Below are positions 14,386 to 24,472 of a stretch of DNA of 64,000 bases, one piece after another. The notes under the pieces are model-generated. The model did no database searches. It was not told where the DNA came from and was given only the letters and a program-made list of their open reading frames with translations. The position numbers and the translations under genes are program-made. Source of the stretch: Daphnia carinata (Eukaryota; Arthropoda; Branchiopoda; Diplostraca; Daphniidae). Numbering within the stretch: the stretch's first letter is position 1; each line of letters begins with the position of its first letter. The DNA is taken from the NCBI RefSeq assembly GCF_022539665.2, contig NC_081338.1, forward strand, positions 1,612,001 to 1,676,000, written 5' to 3'.

Positions 14386-14485
14386 NNNNNNNNNNNNNNN
14401 NNNNNNNNNNNNNNNNNNNNNNNNNNNNNNNNNNNNNNNNNNNNNNNNNNNNNNNNNNNNNNNNNNNNNNNNNNNNNNNNNNNNN
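14386..14485. other. Assembly gap (100 N)
   Basis: Exactly 100 N, the convention for a gap of unknown size. The satellite is on its left side and unrelated retroelement sequence on its right, so array length and adjacency are both uncertain. Confidence 0.99.
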
Positions 14486-14985
14486 AACTTGCGCGGTGCT
14501 TTGCCGTTCTTACGTTCAGCCTTTAGCCGACAGCAGTCCCAGAAGCCAGAGTGATTCAACAGCTGCAGAAAAGGCAAGCTAAGCTCGCCTTGGCGAGACC
14601 TGTTGGACGTCCGTAATCGCCGGGTTCTAGCACCACAAGGGTCCATTGGTCGGGTAGTTGCAGAGGAACCCCCTCAACGATAACCTCGACAGGCAGGCCG
14701 GGTAATGCCAACCATTGGCCCCGGCCAGAACACTCAACCGATCGTGGAGCCAGCTGGTCAACAGCAGAGGCCGCTACAATTTCAAACTCGATCGGGAAAA
14801 GTATACTCAAAACAAACTGAGTCCTTGCGTGTTAGTCTCTCTCTCTCTCACCCGTCCCGGTCACCCGTACATCTCGTTGTTGGTGTGGTCGCATTCATTG
14901 TCAACATGTTGCCTCGTTTATCTCCGTTCGTCTGTCATCGTTATTCTTGTCTGTGTTATGGCTTTGTGGGTATGTGAAGGGGACA
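14486..14985 (+). pseudogene. Decayed 3' end of an LTR retrotransposon (pol tail and polypurine tract)
   Basis: The reading is broken over several frames. The segment near 14,770-14,830 encodes QFQTRSGKVYSKQ, which resembles the basic C-terminal tail of gypsy-type integrases (TRSGRV-like). Upstream fragments in other frames (LARPVGRP; APQGSIGRVVAEEPP) also look like a retroelement pol tail. A purine tract, GAAGGGGACA at 14976-14985, is followed at once by TGTTGTAGTG, the expected junction of a polypurine tract and a 3' LTR. The element type is inferred; the gap removes the rest. Confidence 0.45.
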
Positions 14986-15904
14986 TGTTGTAGTGTGATC
15001 ACACACCCGGTAGAGGGCTGAGCAAAGAGAAGAACTCAGAATACAAAGACAGTTGACCAAGACACTTCAAGGTTATAACAAGGTATATTCCAGGAAACTT
15101 GGTTAGAAAAGTTAAATCTTTTGAAGTTCGAAACGAAACTCCGCCCTCACGGCACATCTCCTTCCTGGGAACTTCTAAAAGGCTCTTAGCCTCCCCAGCG
15201 TATCAATCATACCGTTGAGAAGTACTGAGGAAGGCCACAAGAGGCTGGAAAATTGTGGAGGAACATGCCAATATTTTCAATTCAAGAAATTGTTGGTAAT
15301 ATGCTCAGGAGTGCTTTAGGATATCCCTCCATGAAAGTAAGGCTCGTGAGTTTAAAAGTATCATAAAAACATTTGGCTCAAGTAAAATTGTTAGATAATG
15401 TAAATTTTGGGGTTTACCTTTTTTTATTCAATAAATTATTAAGGCGGCTGTTTTTCACACGAATGACGAAGACAATGTGTAGGTTGCAAAAATTAATCGC
15501 TATCGTTAATAAAATAACAAAGGCAACCAAAAGAAATAATTAAAAACACAAACAATAAAACTCTTTCAATAAGATAGAGGTCGAGCACTACAATAAGTGA
15601 AATAAGAGACCGATTTCAATCATACCACCTAAAAATGCCTATGGACTAACGTATTGCACCTCCTCCGTAACTAGACATGCAATTTCATGTTATTAATTAA
15701 ATAATTAATAAAATACTACTAGAGCAAAATGCGAATATGTAAGAGCTGTATATTATGTAACGATAGTAGTATGAAATAGTAAAACATTAGTGCACTTGGA
15801 AAAGTTTGTTATGACCACATAAAGTGCAATACAAGTAATAAATATTTCTGATTTTGCTCTAATAGTATTTTGTTAAATGGACTCTATTAAATACAATATA
15901 ATTC
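14986..15904. other. Possible 3' LTR start, then gene-free AT-rich DNA
   Basis: Directly after the purine tract, TGTTGTAGTGTGATCACACA could open a 3' LTR; GTGTGATCACAC is a perfect 12-bp palindrome. I could not find the other LTR end. From about 15,300 to 15,900 the sequence is AT-rich with no coding signal, RNA gene or recognisable transposon. Confidence 0.3.
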
Positions 15905-16020
15905 ATAGAAATAGGGCTAATGCCTTGGAAAAATAGGACTGACCTAAAATATTTTAAAAGTCAGTCCTATTTCTCCCAGTCCTATTTCGGTTCAGTCCTA
16001 TTATACCACCAATCCCAATA
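15905..16020. repeat. AAATAGGACT foldback repeat, copy 1
   Basis: One AAATAGGACT (15931-15940) is followed by three inverted partners, AGTCCTATT, at about 15,963-16,006. The tail CAGTCCTATT-ATACCACCAATCC matches a second copy near 29,240. The block could fold back on itself. It is a short dispersed repeat of unknown class. Confidence 0.6.
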
Positions 16021-16137
16021 AAAGATGAAGTTTTTGAAATTGAATATACAATCACCAATATTCCGTTGTCGTTTAATATTCCTTTTATGTTTTAATCACA
16101 TTTAAATGCTATAAAACTTATATAAAGCCGCTAGGTA

Positions 16138-16804
16138 CAATACCTGCCGAAAGTTTCCGGACAGCCGAGAGCGGCTTATAGAAAAACCGGTTTTTCTTTA
16201 AACTCTTAAAAATATACTAATCATCGGACATAGATGATTCTGAAAATGAAATTTTTCCTTAAGATTAGTTTTATACATGATTTTTTTGGGAATTTTTCTT
16301 TCACGGGAAAGGCCCTCTAAAATAGCTGGCAAAAGTTTCCGGACAGTCGAGAGGGCCAGTAGTAAATGGGGCTACTTTGGCTCTTATGTACGCCACGATA
16401 AATGGGGATACGAGGACGTTTTTGGGCTTTAAAAAAAAACACCATTTAAACTATAATCTAATACGGGATTTTGCATATCATGCTATGTGCAGAATCAGTC
16501 TAATTTTGAGTTAAAAACGGCAAATTTTTATTCCAAGGAAATTTGCGCTATCTTCCCATCCCGCATAGTTACCGATTTTCCTACTTATCTACTTTTTAAA
16601 TCGGAGCGGAAAATATTCAAGGGCGCTACGGCGGCAGCAGCAGCTGCTATAGGCTCTAAAAAAATTTTCCGCTCCGATTTATTATTATTATTTCATTTTC
16701 AGAATCATCTATGTCCGATGATTAGTATATTTTTAAGAGTTTAAAGAAAAACTGTTTTTTCCATAAGCCGCTCTCGGCTGTCCGGAAACTTTCGGCAGGT
16801 ACTG
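16138..16804. mobile_element. Tc1/mariner-type MITE with about 115-bp terminal inverted repeats
   Basis: The left end reads CAATACCTGCCGAAAGTTTC; the right end, reversed, reads CAGTACCTGCCGAAAGTTTC. The inverted match continues with few differences for about 115 bp, as far as the shared block ATAGATGATTCTGAAAATGA. Both ends are flanked by TA (16136-16137 and 16805-16806), the target duplication of the Tc1/mariner group. No transposase is encoded, so it is non-autonomous (667 bp). Inside, a third copy of the tip motif (AAAGTTTCCGGACAGTCGAG, near 16,331) sits within a GGCCCTCT/AGAGGGCC hairpin. A further 17-bp inverted pair AAATCGGAGCGGAAAAT lies near 16,598 and 16,664. Confidence 0.9.
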
Positions 16805-16806
16805 TA

Positions 16807-17512
16807 TATCGAAGACATATGTCACACAATTTTTTGCTTCATGGGAGGTTCTAGATACCAGCTGAGGATAATGTAGAGGGACTGAGGAGCCCGTCGGGCC
16901 GTGTGGGCGCCGTTTGCAAGCCATCGAATTAAGATTAGATCTTCTATACAAATTTCCTGCTTCTTAGGAATTGTTTTTGCTACATAGGTGGTTCAAAAAC
17001 TTAACGATATACTAAGATAGGGCTGTCGTGACGACTTGAGTGACTTGATTCCTTTTTGAGAGCAAACTTCATAAAAAAGTTATTGACGAAAAGCAGCAGA
17101 TCTTTGCAACAAATTGTACGGCGCTTAGACGATTAACAGGTGAAAATAGAAAAGAGGTAATTTGCTCCTTAATGTTACGAGTACCCCCACGTCATCGTTC
17201 TCTCTCTAATGTTCCCGATCCTGCTCGATAAATAGCAGGCCGATATGTATGCGACGGAGCGTCTACTCGCAGTGATACGGGTAGTTTCGTTTTTCACCGT
17301 TTACCGAGAGGTTTTTAAGAAGGGATCTGCTCAATCGCAGGCTTCCCTTCACGCATTAGATTGTATTGTGTTTGACATTTTTTTGTAAAAAAAAAATCTT
17401 TTTTTATTTTCTTCAAATAGGACTTATGGTTCAATTTATTTTCATCTCTAACTCTCACCCGGGACTGAAGTATCGATGATCCAGTGTCCGACTTCGGCAA
17501 CGTCGTAGCAAC
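16807..17512. other. Gene-free segment, probably containing a degraded 5' LTR
   Basis: No gene is recognised. Features typical of a retroelement LTR/leader occur in 17,110-17,512: a TATA-like GATAAATAGC at about 17,227 and a primer-site-like TGGTGTCAG just to the right. LTR borders could not be fixed. Confidence 0.3.
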
Positions 17513-18120
17513 TGGTGTCAGTATATAGGGGATATTGCAGGTAATTAAAGGAATTTTATCAAGTTGCCTCAACAATACAAGCGTATTTAGCACGTGTGAG
17601 AAAAAATGGCCAGCTGCTCCGTCATTTTGACGCCCCCGCGTTCACAATCCAGCACACCACCGTGTGCCACGGAATCCGTTGAAGAAGGGTAAGTAGACAA
17701 ATTTTGTATTTCGTTTCTGTCGGGCGTGTAAATGATTTTTTTGTTTCCGTGTTTTAAATTTTTTTACGGTTTTCTTTTTCCTTCGTTGCTTCTGTTCATC
17801 AATTTTGTCTGGAATTACGCAGATGTTTCTTGCTTAATTTTTTTTTCTCTTTCTCTCTCTCTGCGGAAGGTAGGCTCACTTGTTATGCTGGAACGATGTA
17901 TCCGAGAGGAAGTGGATCAGGACTTATTACTTACAGCAATTGCCGATTCGGGGGCTAGCGTTAGTGCAGTTCGGTTAACTGTTGTTCGTAGGGTTTGTAA
18001 TCGACGTTAGAAAGTGTCGCGTGTGACACTTAAGTAATTGACAATGGAATGGTGCATGTAGAGGGAACGTTGTCATTAAATATAGCCTACAATGGAAGTA
18101 TAGAAACATTGCTTGCTTAT
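17513..18120 (+). pseudogene. Gypsy-type remnant: primer site, short gag-like exon, protease fragment
   Basis: TGGTGTCAG at 17513-17521 resembles a retroelement primer-binding site. An ATG at 17606 opens a 27-codon stretch (MASCSVILTPPRSQSSTPP) that ends at a strong donor, GGGTAAGTA (17689). From about 17,880 a frame encodes AIADSGASVSAVRLTVVRRV, a retroviral-type aspartic protease with the DSGA active-site motif, nearly identical to the protease of the larger gypsy copy near 49,770. A frameshift and stop follow; GMVHVEGTLSLNI near 18,050 then matches the next part of that protease domain in another frame. Clearly a dead copy. Confidence 0.6.
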
Positions 18121-18209
18121 TTTATATTGTAAGTGTAATATTTAAATTCCTATATAACACCAGGAATGTCGCGGTGTGCATAGAGTAGCAAAACTATGCG
18201 ATTTAGTTG

Positions 18210-18716
18210 TGTAAGGAACGGCCAACCGTACTCTTTACATTTCCCACGCTTGCAACCCTTTTTTCCCCTCTTCCGCCAACAGGTCATCTGCCGGTGGCTC
18301 TGGCCTTCAAACTTTTCACTTCTTCACATAGGTGTTACATTTACACGCAGAATATTTATTCCCGCTGGGACACTTAATCCTAAACGACCTTGCTTCTTCG
18401 TATAAATGGTGTACTTTTTCCAGATTGCCAGCATTCCACTTTAAGTAATTCTACCATGCAGTCTACTTTTTACTGCCAAGCAGTCTACTTTCAGTTGTCA
18501 TCACAGCGAGTCTGCCTTTAACTTTCAGTCAGTGTGTTTCTAGCTTCAGTCTAATTCCAAGCTTCAGTTGCCATCTCTGTCAGACTGTCTCCGTAAGTCT
18601 CCTTTCGTCAATTATCAATTTAGTCTTTGTAAAATACTCGAAAACGGTGCAACAATACAGTTCATCATCGCTATTCAATAATTATAAGTAAGGAACGGGT
18701 TTTTTCGAACCTTACA
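18210..18716. mobile_element. Solo LTR (507 bp)
   Basis: It begins TGTAAGG and ends CCTTACA, a perfect 7-bp inverted end pair in the TG...CA form of LTRs. It is flanked on both sides by GTTG (18206-18209 and 18717-18720), a 4-bp target duplication, so it is a complete solo LTR left after LTR-LTR recombination. A TATA box is seen at about 18,400 (GTATAAATGG). GTAAGGAACGG occurs both at the left end and near the right end. Element family is unknown; 4-bp duplications suit gypsy or BEL. Orientation plus is suggested by the TATA box. Confidence 0.8.
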
Positions 18717-18720
18717 GTTG

Positions 18721-19859
18721 AAAAATTTCCAAATAATGCAATGACCAATCACAGTAAAAAAACAAAAGCCATTCTTTTTACGCGAAATTTTGAAATTTTT
18801 CATTTTATCTGCGTTATTTTAGTTTTAACTATTGATTCAAATTTTTTATTGCTAGCTTTTGCTGTTCGCACATCTATGTTTCATTTTACAAATGAGAAAG
18901 ATGATTCTCACATATTTTCATATTGGTTTTGAAATCAATGAAGAGAAATATTATTATTATAAACAATTCTCCTAAGAAAGAAGAATGTTAGGTTAGTTGA
19001 GTTTCATTTAGAGTAGAGAAGGATCTTGACAAACTGAAATAGAGATGAACCGTTAAATGAAATATTATGGAAGGAAGAAGTTATCAGTCGTTTAAGGTCT
19101 TACCTTTCCTTGAGGTCCTCGTTTTTAAATCTCCAAAAAATTTTCTCCGTTCTCTTCGAACCTTTACACTTGGCTTAATGCAATACCGCCATATGCATTG
19201 CAGTAAGTTGCTGTTTCTAGAAGTTCTATTAGTTAGCTATTAGTTTTATTAGAAAAATGTATCAATACTATAATTTTACCATTATAGCTTGCTTCCAAGA
19301 TTTGGCAGCAACGAAAAATGTTGTCTTTAAACCGTTTTTTTACTCTGCTGTAATGTTGGTATGGGTTTGCCATCTTTAAGAACACTAACATTTTCTTTTT
19401 TGGTACCTCAACAACAAAAAGGAAATTAACTCGTCAGAAAAATGTGAAAATGACAAAAACTTACCATTAGGCCACACGTTTTGTATTTAATTTGATACAA
19501 ATAGCCTGAATTTAAGCTCAAAAGAACAAGTGCAAATCGTTGACATTTAAACGATGCAGACGATACGTTGCAGACGACACATTGACAGCCGAGTTGTTGC
19601 CTTTCGGTGGTGGTGTGTACTGAAATCACAGTTGGAGAGCCAATCAAAAGGTCGAGTCAACTCACGGAGACCATGTTGCTTCAGAACTGAATGCTGGATG
19701 GACGATGAATGATAGATCTAGCTGCCAGTTAAACAAATTTACGTCCTTAAATAATTAAAACATAGTCTTATGCTCCATCTAACGCTTATCCATTAAGCAT
19801 CGTGTTAAGCAATCGATTAAATCGTGACATTGTTTAATGCACCAATTCTTCAACATCAA
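18721..19859. other. Gene-free segment
   Basis: AT-rich DNA with only short, unsupported open frames on both strands. I see no transposon ends, RNA gene or conserved protein motif. Confidence 0.4.
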
Positions 19860-20450
19860 CACGCCTCAGCCTTGCAAACACAACAGCTAATGGCGTAAAA
19901 CCAAGCACCAGCGCAAGCAGCAGCAGCAGCACCCGCACACAAGCTGACACGTCTTCCCCAAAGGCAAATCAAGTATTTTAATGGAGATACCCTTGAATTT
20001 ACATCATTTGGAAGCGCTTGAATGCCTCCATCCACTTGTACACAGTGATGGATGTAAAAAAATTAGACTGTCTCAAGGCATATCTAAAAGAGGACGCACA
20101 CTTGTGCGTTGAAAATCAGAAACTTACTGAAGCCAACGACAACATTGCCATAGCTGACTTAAAAAGAGTCTATGCTAAGCCCAAAGCACTCACACAGCCT
20201 CATTTGTGCTAATATGCTAACGTCTCCTAACAAAACAGTGGCGGCGTATCGGCACTAAGGAAACTGCCACTCACCGTCCAGTTCCACATAAACGCCTTGA
20301 AAACTCTCGGAGAACAAGAAGACCTTCACACTCGACTTATGAAATTACTTCCTGTATAATTGCAGAAAGAATGGTCCAAAAGAAAGGCTTAATAATTCCA
20401 ACGGAATATCATGAATTTCTACCGAAAGTCGTGGGGCTGCTGATTTACTG
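19860..20450 (+). pseudogene. Decayed BEL/Pao gag fragment
   Basis: After a CAG-rich stretch (Gln/Ala), the sequence encodes RQIKYFNGDTLEFTSFW and then NASIHLYTVMDVKKLDCLKA in a shifted frame. This is the conserved start of BEL/Pao Gag (DUF1759-type: a basic residue, FNG, then SFW, then a helix beginning with N/D and ending in LK-YL). Further on, GGVSALRKLPLTVQFHINAL and a later TLGEQEDLHTRLMKLLP also match BEL Gag order. Several stops and frameshifts make it a pseudogene. It is truncated at about 20,450, where minus-strand gag sequence of another element begins. Confidence 0.7.
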
Positions 20451-20559
20451 AATGCTGTCATTTTTGCGACTGATGGTAACATTTCGGGGCTTACTGACCT
20501 ATTCCCCGTCGACCCCACTCTATGGCCGGCCCTTATTCGTTTCCCTGGTTCATAGAGTC

Positions 20560-22907
20560 GTTAGTTTCGTTGGGCCTTATTAAGTTTCTTTTATTGGGAC
20601 AAAACTTTGCTATATGGCCAAACTGTTGGCAAACATAACAGGTAGGTGGCGTGCTGGTGCTGTCTGTCGTTTTAAATATCGAAAGCAAGATTCGATGCTA
20701 TGGTTAGTGAGACCGCAGTTGGGGCACCCTACGGCGTTTTGGATTGACCTGTTTTGTTGGGGAGGTTGCTGACCTTAGATATTTTCGTCGCCTTGGCCGA
20801 AGGCGTTTGTGAATGGCTGACGGAATTCGCTTGTTTGACCTTGGCGAGTGAAAGAGTTGCGCGGGGCGGGGTTTGAGAAACTGACTTGCTTTGATTGGTT
20901 TGGGGAATAACTGGAGTTGCTTCTTATTGGTTGGCGGATTCCATTCTCTTGGCGGAAGTTTGTTCGCATTAGGTTGCCGAGATTTGTAATAAAATCCGTT
21001 AGGCGATCGATTTTGTTGATTAAATCAGGAGATGTGTTTGTTTCTTGTCGAGTGGGCTCCGTGGTGGCTATCTTCAGGGTGGAGGCGATTGATATTGACA
21101 TTTTAGTTGACAGCATGCTAATTATTTCAGAATTGTCCCAGTTGGACATATCTACGACGTTGTCGAAAAGTTTGATCCAACAATCGAAGCGAGCGGCGGG
21201 ACTCCCCGAAAAATTTTGGAGTTGATTCAGCATGGTGATAGCTTCCCTGTCTTTTCGTTGTTCGGTTTTACGGTAAGCATTTGATGGCGATGCCATTTCT
21301 CGATTGTTCTGGGTAATGTAATTGTGGGCCCTTTTTTCCGTGAATAACTGCTCTTGGTCTGTGATCTTCTTTGTGGGTGAGTGGTCACCGTGGTATCCCC
21401 AGGCGTTTGTTTTTCCTTCGGTTGTCTGATAGTCCGCTCCCTTTGGGTACGATGTGTGTGTGTCGTTTTTTGTTAGAGGCTGAGCTCTGTTAGTATCAAT
21501 CCCGATAGTGTAAGGGTTTTGTATTTCCTGTGGATGGTAATAAACAGGACGGTTTGTATTTGGATTCCGAGAAATTGAACTTTGGCCTTCACTGACGAAG
21601 GGAGAACTGTAACGCGGCTGAGGTTTAACAAGGGTTTGATCAATTGTCTGATTCTGGTACAGAATAGCGTGATTGCTATCTGATACTTTGTGTTCAGAGT
21701 CGTTGCAAGGGTTTCAAGGGAAATGGGAGTGTTGGTCGCAAATCTCCAGGTATGCACGCTGAATGGTCTGTCGAAGAGAGTGGATTTGTTGTTCGTACGG
21801 TTCTTTCTCTAGTGTCGTTATTATATTGGCGATTATTACACTGGCTTGCGGGTATGCCGGCCGTATACGTTGTAATTCCTGCCGAAGTAGGGCGTATTGA
21901 TTGTGTAATGTCACGATGCTTGTGGTGATTATCCACTTTTCCATGCGTTGGTTCGGCTTTTAGAGGAAATTCGATTAAGTCGATGCTCTCTTCCTCTAGG
22001 CCGATAGCGTTGCTGTGTTGGCTTAGCGCTGCAAGGATGCCGTCGATACCGACGTTAGGTACAAAAGGTATAGGATTGTTAATGACTTCTACAGTGGAGT
22101 TGAGCGTGCGTGATGGAATATTTGCCGGTGGTGTGTTGGTATTTGGTGTTGCAATGTGGAGGTGATCTGAGAGGCGATCGACCAACTCGAAGAATGAATT
22201 GGGAGTGGTAGGGGAAGAGTGTGGAGTGTCAGGTATTTTGTTTTTTGTTAGGTTTTAAAAAATAGTTCCGTCCGTTTTTTTTTGTGGTGTGATTGTCGAC
22301 TAAATCGTGTTGCGGTATGATGGTTTCGTTATGTTCTATGCTGATCTTATTGACCGGTTCGGTTTCTTCCAGAACCGAATTATTTGTCGGGATGTTGAGT
22401 TGTGTTTGGTCTTCTTCGCCAATTACTAGACGGATTTTAGGGGGTTCGCTTATGCTAAGTGATTCAGGAATAAGGGCGGTCTGTGTTGCCGGAACAATAG
22501 GGCTTAGTTCGGTAGCTATGGTCTCTATCTTAGTATACTCTCCGTGTGGAATTTCGCAGCTTATTGTTAAATTAGACTGGTTTGTCGATTTCTTTGGTGA
22601 AAAGAAATTAGCAATTTTATCTACAAAGGATAGGTTTGTTCTATCGGTTTCTTGGACACGTATCCGCTTGGATCGTATAATAGCTTCGGGGTTATCTACT
22701 TGACTCAGGGGTACGTAATTGAGTGTAGAACGGGTAGATCTCTTTCGAAAGGATAAGGGGTTGAAGGTCATATAATTCTCAGACTGAGTTAATTCAGTTG
22801 CGGAATTTGGATTGTCAAAAACGTTTGTGGAAATGTTATCAGATTTGCTAGCTTTTTGGAAAAAGGTACGTTTTGTCTTAGGCTTAGCACCTGTATACAA
22901 CGACATT
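20560..22907 (-). pseudogene. Gag region of an LTR retrotransposon, frameshifted
   Basis: The element reads right to left from its 5' LTR. The first frame starts at ATG 22907 and runs to 22229. The reading then changes frame near 22,200 (into 22185-21950) and again near 21,945 into a helical segment (HNQYALLRQELQRIRP). A Gag-like core follows (21296-20775) with LNQLQNFSGSPAARFDCWIK. Two retroviral zinc knuckles, CPNCGLTNHSIESC and CYVCQQFGHIAKFC (both CX2CX4HX4C), lie at about 20,610-20,725 in different frames. No protease, reverse transcriptase or integrase follows, so the element is truncated after gag at about 20,560. Probable family: Ty3/gypsy-like, not certain. Confidence 0.65.
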
Positions 22908-22923
22908 GTCAGTGAGTTCAAAA

Positions 22924-22936
22924 CCCGCTGCCACCA
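22924..22936 (-). promoter_or_regulatory. Primer-binding site
   Basis: On the minus strand TGGTGGCAGCGGG begins two bases after the LTR end. The leading TGG is the complement of a tRNA CCA tail. It fixes the LTR border and the direction of the element. Confidence 0.7.
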
Positions 22937-22938
22937 GA

Positions 22939-23685
22939 TGTAAAGGAGGACACGACGTTGTCATGTTGCCTCCAATACGGAGAAAGAAAACTAAACGCGG
23001 TGCTGTTACTCACAATGTCGCGTATAGGTAAGCACAAGACAATACGTGTTTGATAGAATAAACGTGTATTAAAATACCACAAGTAATCAATCGAATGAAC
23101 AGGTAAGAGGCGAAGGCTTACAATTACGTAACAATTACTTGGGCGTACACTACTAAGGGACTACTAAGACAAGTAGAGAAATTTACTAGGAAGGGGACTT
23201 ACGCTGCAGCTTGTGAGGGCGAGGTAGCGGCTCGGAAGGATGCGGAGGTACACACGAGATAACCCTCTCAAGGGGCGACTAACTACTGCGAGTTGCCGAT
23301 GGCTTTTTATATGTTAGCCATCGACTGTGAGAGCCATACGGCACAGTGTTAAAGGATAGGCGGCAATATTGGGCGGTATCGGGCGATTTTGGGCGCAATG
23401 GAGAGGTATAGGCTGGCAAATTCGGGCAGTATCGAACGAATTTGGACGATAGTTAAAAATCGGTTGGACGGTTTTAGGCCATTTCGGGCAATCTCAGACC
23501 AACCGAAATAAGTCTATTTTTAGCCGACGTGCCGGGAAATGTCTTCGTTATTTATTACATTTTTAAGGGAGTTTTTACACTAGGTTAGTAAATGAAGGCT
23601 TTGAGTAAAAAGGGGCTACAGGTATAAAATTCTAGTCTATTTGAAAAAGGAAGTAAGAAGGGGCTTTGCTAGACGATTCGTTACA
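22939..23685 (-). mobile_element. 5' LTR (747 bp) of the minus-strand gag element
   Basis: Read on minus it starts TGTAACGAATCGTC at 23685 and ends CCTCCTTTACA at 22939, immediately before the primer site. It is clearly homologous over its full length to the solo LTR at 42103-42847, including a TATA-containing block ACATATAAAAAGCCATCGGC. Paired copies of GGGCGGTATCGGGCGATTTT-like motifs give it short internal repeats near 23,370-23,420. Confidence 0.85.
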
Positions 23686-23928
23686 GTTGCATCTCTCACT
23701 TACTTCCATTTACTTCCCCGACCATCTCTACCTCCTACAAGGAACTATGCTAACCTTATAGTACTATCATATTTTCACTTCATGCAAAAAAATTTACAGT
23801 TGAAATTGTCCACGATAAAGAAAGATGTAGTAAATGGCAATCTAGTACTGCAACTGTTGCCCTCTGTTGTATGTTTCAAGTGCTGCCATCTTGTGTTTGA
23901 CTTCATTACCATGCTTGTCTCCCTTAAT

Positions 23929-24280
23929 GTTACCTTTCCACCCCTATAGGTTAGGTCGAACCTTAGTCGACCTCTGGCCTCTCTTTTATTCAGACTGGGA
24001 GTCGGGATTTGGCCCGATGTCCGACAGGACGTTAAGAGGGGGCTCTGCTGTTAGCTGGCCGCCCTCGCGTAAGTCCTTAAGAAGAGGCTCTGCATTACTG
24101 CTGGCTTCCCTTCGCGAGTGTGTGTAAATAGTATGTGTATGTATTTTGTATGTCTTTGTTGTAATTTCTGTGCAATTGTTTGTGTATGAACGAAACTGTA
24201 ACACTAGCAACCCCTGTAACTTATAATACCCCGTGACCAAGAATACACAGTCTTGTCGCAGCTACTAAAGCGTCAACAGT
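23929..24280 (+). pseudogene. Degraded 5' LTR of a gypsy copy
   Basis: It starts TGTTACC and contains GCTGGCTTCCCTTCGCG (about 24,097-24,113), shared with the 3' LTR of the gypsy element at 44930-45275 (there on the opposite strand). An internal tandem duplication is visible: two blocks beginning TTAAGAgg-GGCTCTGC, about 45 bp apart, at about 24,030 and 24,075. The right border is unclear. It lies directly upstream of a decayed gypsy pol in the same orientation, so it is read as that copy's 5' LTR. Confidence 0.5.
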
Positions 24281-24472
24281 CACGGCCATTGAACCGGACG
24301 TCTCCGCATGTCTAATCGATCACGCAACTTCCGGCGAGATGAGTCAACGTTATATGAACGATGCTGGTAATGTACGAGAACGGTGTGAACGGATGGTGAT
24401 CGGATCTCATCCTGCTGGACTGGGGCTATCGATTGTAGGGAGCAGGGGGCATCGAATCCAAAGAAATATATA

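Noticed and set aside
14353..14646. 97-codon open frame across the first gap
   Set aside because: It runs through 34 codons of N and is not real.
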